Shown here one piece after another: positions 59,945-64,000 of a stretch of 64,000 nucleotides of DNA (its first letter is position 1; every line of letters starts with the position of its first letter). The stretch is from NCBI RefSeq assembly GCF_040954835.1, contig NC_090697.1, forward strand, positions 26,839,001 to 26,903,000, written 5' to 3'. Origin of the DNA: Lepisosteus oculatus (Eukaryota > Chordata > Actinopteri > Semionotiformes > Lepisosteidae). The notes beneath the pieces are model-generated. The model saw only the letters and a program-made list of their open reading frames with translations, had not been told where the DNA came from and did no database searches. The position numbers were made by a program, and so were the translations under genes.

Positions 59945-60128
59945 CTACAGTATCAACAGTGAAACACAAACCAGAGGTCACAAGTGGAAACCATGTGGAA
60001 TTGTTATTAAATCCGAGACCAAGAGGCACATCATTATGCTAAGATTTGAGATTCTGGGACCAATAAGCTTCTAACTACCAAACAGGCTAGGTGGGCCGAA
60101 CAGCCTTTCACTTGAAACCTTCCTTAGG
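59945..60128 (+). repeat. CR1-like LINE 3' end, internally deleted
   Basis: Starts with 'gtgaaacacaaaccagaggt', loses most of the WNKLPS block, and ends with 'aggtgggccgaacagccttt'. Confidence 0.7.
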
Positions 60129-60631
60129 TTAGCTAGTGCACAACCAAATTGTTCCTTTTAAGACTTCATGGTTCAGTTCAATTCTGTTCATATGATACTA
60201 CACAAAACTTTACAATGGCAAGGATTAACGACACCCATGGCATGGAACTCCATGATGTTTCATGGTGCAGAGCTACAGTAAGTCTTTCCATCACTACTGC
60301 TTTGGAATATAGAAGAACTAGATCTTTTTTTATTGTCAATTTCCTCTCTCATGCAAATCATTTTTTCCTGTAATTCTTCATGTAAAATATTCAGTTCAAT
60401 CCATGTATAAACAGATGTCTTCTGTTTAAAATTTCTGTTAACTCATTAATACTGTTGCATTATACAGTAGGTCATCTATATTGATGAGATCTGTGGTTTA
60501 ATTAAGAATCCCTGAGTACACTATTTGGAATCTAATCATTGTGTATTGTCCTCTTGTGCATGAAAGCGTGAAGTACAGTATTGGAGATGATCCTAATCAG
60601 TGTGGTACCCTGTGGTGACATGAAAACAGAG

Positions 60632-60812
60632 ATACCATTTGGTTAATCTAGCCTAATAATTGATCAATACAACTGTTTTTCTCACCTGGACGTCATGATA
60701 AGGTAAAAAATGATTGATCAGAGAATACCATCCAGTCATTTCTTGAAAGATGTCAGAGTATCGGCTTATAAAAAAGGTTTGGGCAGCTTGTTCCACCCCC
60801 CTTTGTGTTGCC
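60632..60812 (-). repeat. CR1-like LINE 3' end
   Basis: Reverse copy with 'ataccatccagtcatttcttg' and 'ggcagcttgttccaccccc'. Confidence 0.7.
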
Positions 60813-61639
60813 GGTGACAGCTGTTTTCAGGATCACCTTCTCTATTGCATCAAGTTCAGATGTAAAACTAATCAAGCGCTTTGATCTATTTTTAAATCAG
60901 CGGCTAAAGTTAAATGTCTTTTACAAAACAAAGCGCTTGCATTAAGTCCTTATGCAAATTAGCATTGATGCTTCAAAAATGGAAGAAAACCAGATTGCCT
61001 CCAGATTTCTAAATTATGACCTTATATTTTTGGGGGGTTTTCCTAATAGAAATTAAAAACTCAAATTGTTACAAAATATTTGACAAAGGTCATTGTTTAA
61101 GATTCTGTAAACCAGTAATAGGAAAGTTTGAACTTTTCAGCTTGTGTATTATAGTCAGGCCTCCTGTACTGATATGTATAGTAGTACTCTGCTGACCTGT
61201 GCTAATGGCCCACGTGATTGTTAGTTCCAGTGGTACTTCTGTATCGGTGGTGTTTCCTCAAACAGGCTGGGCTTCAGGGAAAGTTAGAAATGCAATCTCT
61301 CATGTGTTTATCTTAGGCAATAGGTAGCTGCTGCTTGTGTTTGAGCAAGCTACAGTAAGTTATTTCTCACAGACCACTTCTCCCCTGCCTTGCCTGCGCT
61401 GTGCTGAACTGAGCTCCCTACAAAGTATGACCTCTCTTTGAGAGGTATGAAAGTCAACATCAGCCTTTGCTTTGGTGCTGTATTTGTTTTGTTAAGTAGC
61501 ACTTTCAGAAATACAGTGGATGAAGAATGCAGTGGGATATTGGTAATTGTGATTGGGTGCACAGTTTCACTATTTAGTTATATACAAGATGCTGACAGTA
61601 GTTTTTGCCAATTTTTGCCAAAATTACCATTTTGCGATT
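60813..61639. other. AT-rich intergenic DNA
   Basis: No feature recognised. Confidence 0.5.
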
Positions 61640-61852
61640 TTGGTAATTGCATTTCAAACTGAGAAAAGGAGTCCCTTTTTAGCTCAAAGGAGATAGGTAC
61701 TGTAGGAAAACAGAACAGGCTACCTAGCTATGCTGATGAAGCTGATACCCATGCTTCTTTCTGGAAATGACTGGCTGAGGTCTTGGGATCAATTAATTAC
61801 TAATTACCAAATGGGCTAGGTGAGCCGAATGGCAGACTTCTGTTTGTAACCA
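61640..61852 (+). repeat. CR1-like LINE 3' end
   Basis: Has 'gcatttcaaactgagaaaag', 'gctacctagctatgctgatg' and the ending 'ctaggtgagccgaatggcag'. Confidence 0.7.
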
Positions 61853-61862
61853 TACATGCTCT

Positions 61863-61997
61863 TAATGCTCTCATTTTGGTACCCACCGATGCAGACTTGC
61901 AGCAGTCTGGATACATCACCATGCTCAGTATTACAGCGGCAGTGTCCCCACCTGGGATTTGACCCCATTGAATACTAACCACTGCATATCGCTGCCT
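61863..61997 (-). repeat. tRNA-derived SINE (family C) fragment
   Basis: Reverse box B region in 'cacctgggatttgacccc' and box A region in 'actaaccactgcatatc'. Confidence 0.6.
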
Positions 61998-62085
61998 TTG
62001 CTTCAACAGATTAAGTGAAAAGTGAAATGATAAACAGATAAAATGTTAAAAAGATAAAAGTAAAGTGAAATGCAAACTCTCCTTC

Positions 62086-62206
62086 ACTATGATGGCCCAG
62101 AGACCCATTTATACAGGAGGGTATTTTACTGGAGGGATCTGAGTGAAGTACTGTACCTCAGTCAGGTGTGCCCAAGCCACATTTGATCCCACAACTCTCC
62201 TTCTCA
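62086..62206 (-). repeat. tRNA-derived SINE (family C) fragment
   Basis: Body 'tattttactggagggatctg', then 'catttgatcccacaactctc' as the reverse box B region. Confidence 0.55.
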
Positions 62207-62931
62207 AAAGACATGAGGGTTTGTAAAGGGAGATATTCATTGGAGCCCTTACTGTCACATTTCCTGGCACTGACAAGTGCAGTTTTAGTCTGGCAAAGTG
62301 AAATGGGCATTCAAAGCAAATGACTGCACATTTTCTGATTCTTGAAGAAAACAGCCAGTTGAAATTCAGAGTGTATAAAATCTCGGACATGCAGGGAAAT
62401 TACAATACATTGCTGGGATAATATAAATGAACGTGCCCCCTGCATGACCCCAGTTTCCACAAGAATGCTCTCCAGAAGGTGTCCTTTAGTTAGACTTAGT
62501 TACAGTTTTCCGTGCTCCTCACTGGACTGCGCTCAGTGCCTGGAATAACGAGGCAGGATGGAGGCAATCTTATTTCACATCTTATCTTTGTTTCCGGCCC
62601 TAACCTGGGGAACCTACTGCTTATTTGACTCCTGGAACTGGTGCAGATTGAATCGTTGAATCGATTGGCCTAACCGGTTTTTATTACTTTGCAAACCACC
62701 CAACTCAATTCAAACTTAGAAAATGTAGGACTCATAAACTAGTTAAAAAAGGAGTGTCAAGTCACAGGAATGTTTTAGTTCCTACATAGTCGTTTACTCT
62801 TTATATTACCAAGGTAGCTGCTGATGGACCATTTCCAGTTATTCACAGGGACACATTTTGTCGATAGACATGTATGATTTCACCGTCAAGTGTCAAAGCA
62901 CAACAGCAGCTACAAATGTGAACAACACAGG

Positions 62932-63005
62932 TGGGCAGCTTGTTCCATACTCCCACAAACCTTTACGTAATAGGGTGTCTCCTGTTCTTGGTTTTAAAGC
63001 TCACA
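62932..63005 (-). repeat. CR1-like LINE fragment
   Basis: Short reverse piece 'gggcagcttgttccatactc' with 'ggtgtctcctgttcttgg'. Confidence 0.7.
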
Positions 63006-63164
63006 ACATTCTGTATTTGGGACCTAGGACTGTTGCACAGGTGACCTTAATAACATTCTTTTCTTTTCTGGCTGCAGTTAACACATGATAAAACATGTCT
63101 TCTAAATGAAGCAGGAGGAGGAAGAGAAACACAGGGAACAATTTTATTTTCGTCAAATTAATAG

Positions 63165-63508
63165 GCAGGGGGGCACAACGAGCAAGGGGTTAGCATTGCT
63201 GCCTGGAGCACCGGAGCCCTGGCTTCAGTTCTTGACCTGGGGTGCTGTCTGTGTGGAGCTTGTATGTTCTCTCCGTGTCCGTGTGGGTTTCCTCCAAGTT
63301 CATCAGTTTTCTCCCACAGTCCAAAGGCATACTGGCAGGTTATCAGGCTTCTGGGAAAATTGGCCCTGGTGCAAGTATATGTACGTCAGTGAGTCTGTGT
63401 GTGTCCTGCGAAGGACTAGTGTCCCAACCAGGTTGTACCCTGCCTTGAGCTCGTTGCTTGCTGGGAGAGACTCTGGCTCCCCCTCCAACCTAAATTGCGG
63501 CGAGTCAG
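63165..63508 (+). repeat. tRNA-derived SINE (family A), near full length
   Basis: Decayed head ('gcaaggggttagcattgctg'), body with 'gttctctccgtgtccgtg' and 'cacagtccaaaggcatactg', and an end in 'gggagagactctggctcc'. The open frame across it is a by-product. Confidence 0.8.
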
Positions 63509-63935
63509 GTGTTTGCAGTGATAAACATATAATTATTTCCAAAAGGTTATTTCTGCCAGGTCTGTGTCTGATCCGCCAGTGTGTAGATAGAGCGTTTCTC
63601 TATTACACCTCGCTTTTCATCTCCTTCAGAGTTAAACATCACAGGCTCCAGTTTTATTCCACGACTGCAGAATTTCTTGAGTTTTCCTGACTGAACCAGT
63701 TCTGACACAGTGAATAAATCGATTTGCAAATCAAGGCGGAGCCGAAATGACGCTGCAAGTCAGAAGGATATCTGCCTAGCAATCCAGGGACCTGGGGGGG
63801 TTTGTACTGGTTTAGTCTTGTATCGACAGTGGGACTGCAGTCTGGAGACAGGGCATCTTGCAAAACTCCAAGATCACTCTTGTCTTCATTAAACTTACTC
63901 ATTAATTGTATATACATCATTAATACTACAGTATA
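63509..63935. other. Intergenic DNA
   Basis: No feature recognised. Confidence 0.5.
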
Positions 63936-64000
63936 TACATCAGAGGTGACCAGCCCTGATCCTGGAGAGCCACAGCTTTCAAAGTGTTTTGATCACTTTA
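63936..64000. repeat. Start of a palindromic MITE-like element, cut by the window edge
   Basis: The phrase 'ccagccctgatcctggagag' matches the end type of the other palindromic elements. Confidence 0.45.

Noticed and set aside
63106-63690. 194-codon open frame on the + strand
   Set aside because: Most of it is the family A SINE at 63165-63508. The same SINE gives similar peptides at 41.6 and 55.2 kb.
1-64000. CRISPR arrays, bacterial operons, phage or prophage genes
   Set aside because: No regularly spaced direct repeats, Shine-Dalgarno-led gene clusters or phage genes. The spliced vertebrate gene and the repeat types show a eukaryotic genome.

Overview
The window looks like nuclear DNA of a ray-finned fish. 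Its one clear conserved gene is a vertebrate K2P potassium channel split by GT-AG introns. The rest is AT-rich noncoding DNA full of fish-type interspersed repeats: CR1-like and L2-like LINE 3' ends, at least three kinds of tRNA-derived SINE, palindromic MITEs and Penelope-like hairpin repeats. The heavy load of CR1 3' ends suggests a non-teleost or early-branching ray-finned fish such as a gar, bowfin or sturgeon relative. That lineage call is inference only.

Left edge (887-2407, + strand): a compact gene encodes a secreted protein of 235 residues in two coding exons, after an acceptor that implies an upstream untranslated exon. I read the mature part as a divergent AID/APOBEC-like deaminase fold, with a CAE motif and an SPC motif. 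It fits the secreted SNAD-type fish deaminases, but the last zinc-binding cysteine is replaced by serine. It is the most interesting item in the window.

Middle (about 2.4-25.9 kb): intergenic DNA with no gene I can support. It holds CR1 tails (some as tandem modules), SINEs, a Penelope-like inverted repeat near 10.2 kb, and an L2 LINE fragment nested between the inverted ends of a palindromic element at 24.07-25.26 kb.

KCNK5 locus (about 25.96-51.54 kb, - strand): the complete coding sequence of kcnk5 (TASK-2) lies in five exons and encodes 492 residues. Intron 1 is about 17.3 kb and carries many repeats. A long 3' UTR of about 4.3 kb probably ends at a poly(A) signal at 25,980-25,985. Residue numbering matches the human channel through R224 and K245.

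Right edge (about 51.5-64 kb): the kcnk5 upstream region is followed by repeat-rich DNA with no certain gene. It has one candidate first exon of a single-pass membrane protein on the - strand (56,358-56,550) and a CpG-rich patch at 58.62-58.87 kb. The genes do not form a pathway: kcnk5 is a pH-gated leak channel and the left gene is probably immune-related.
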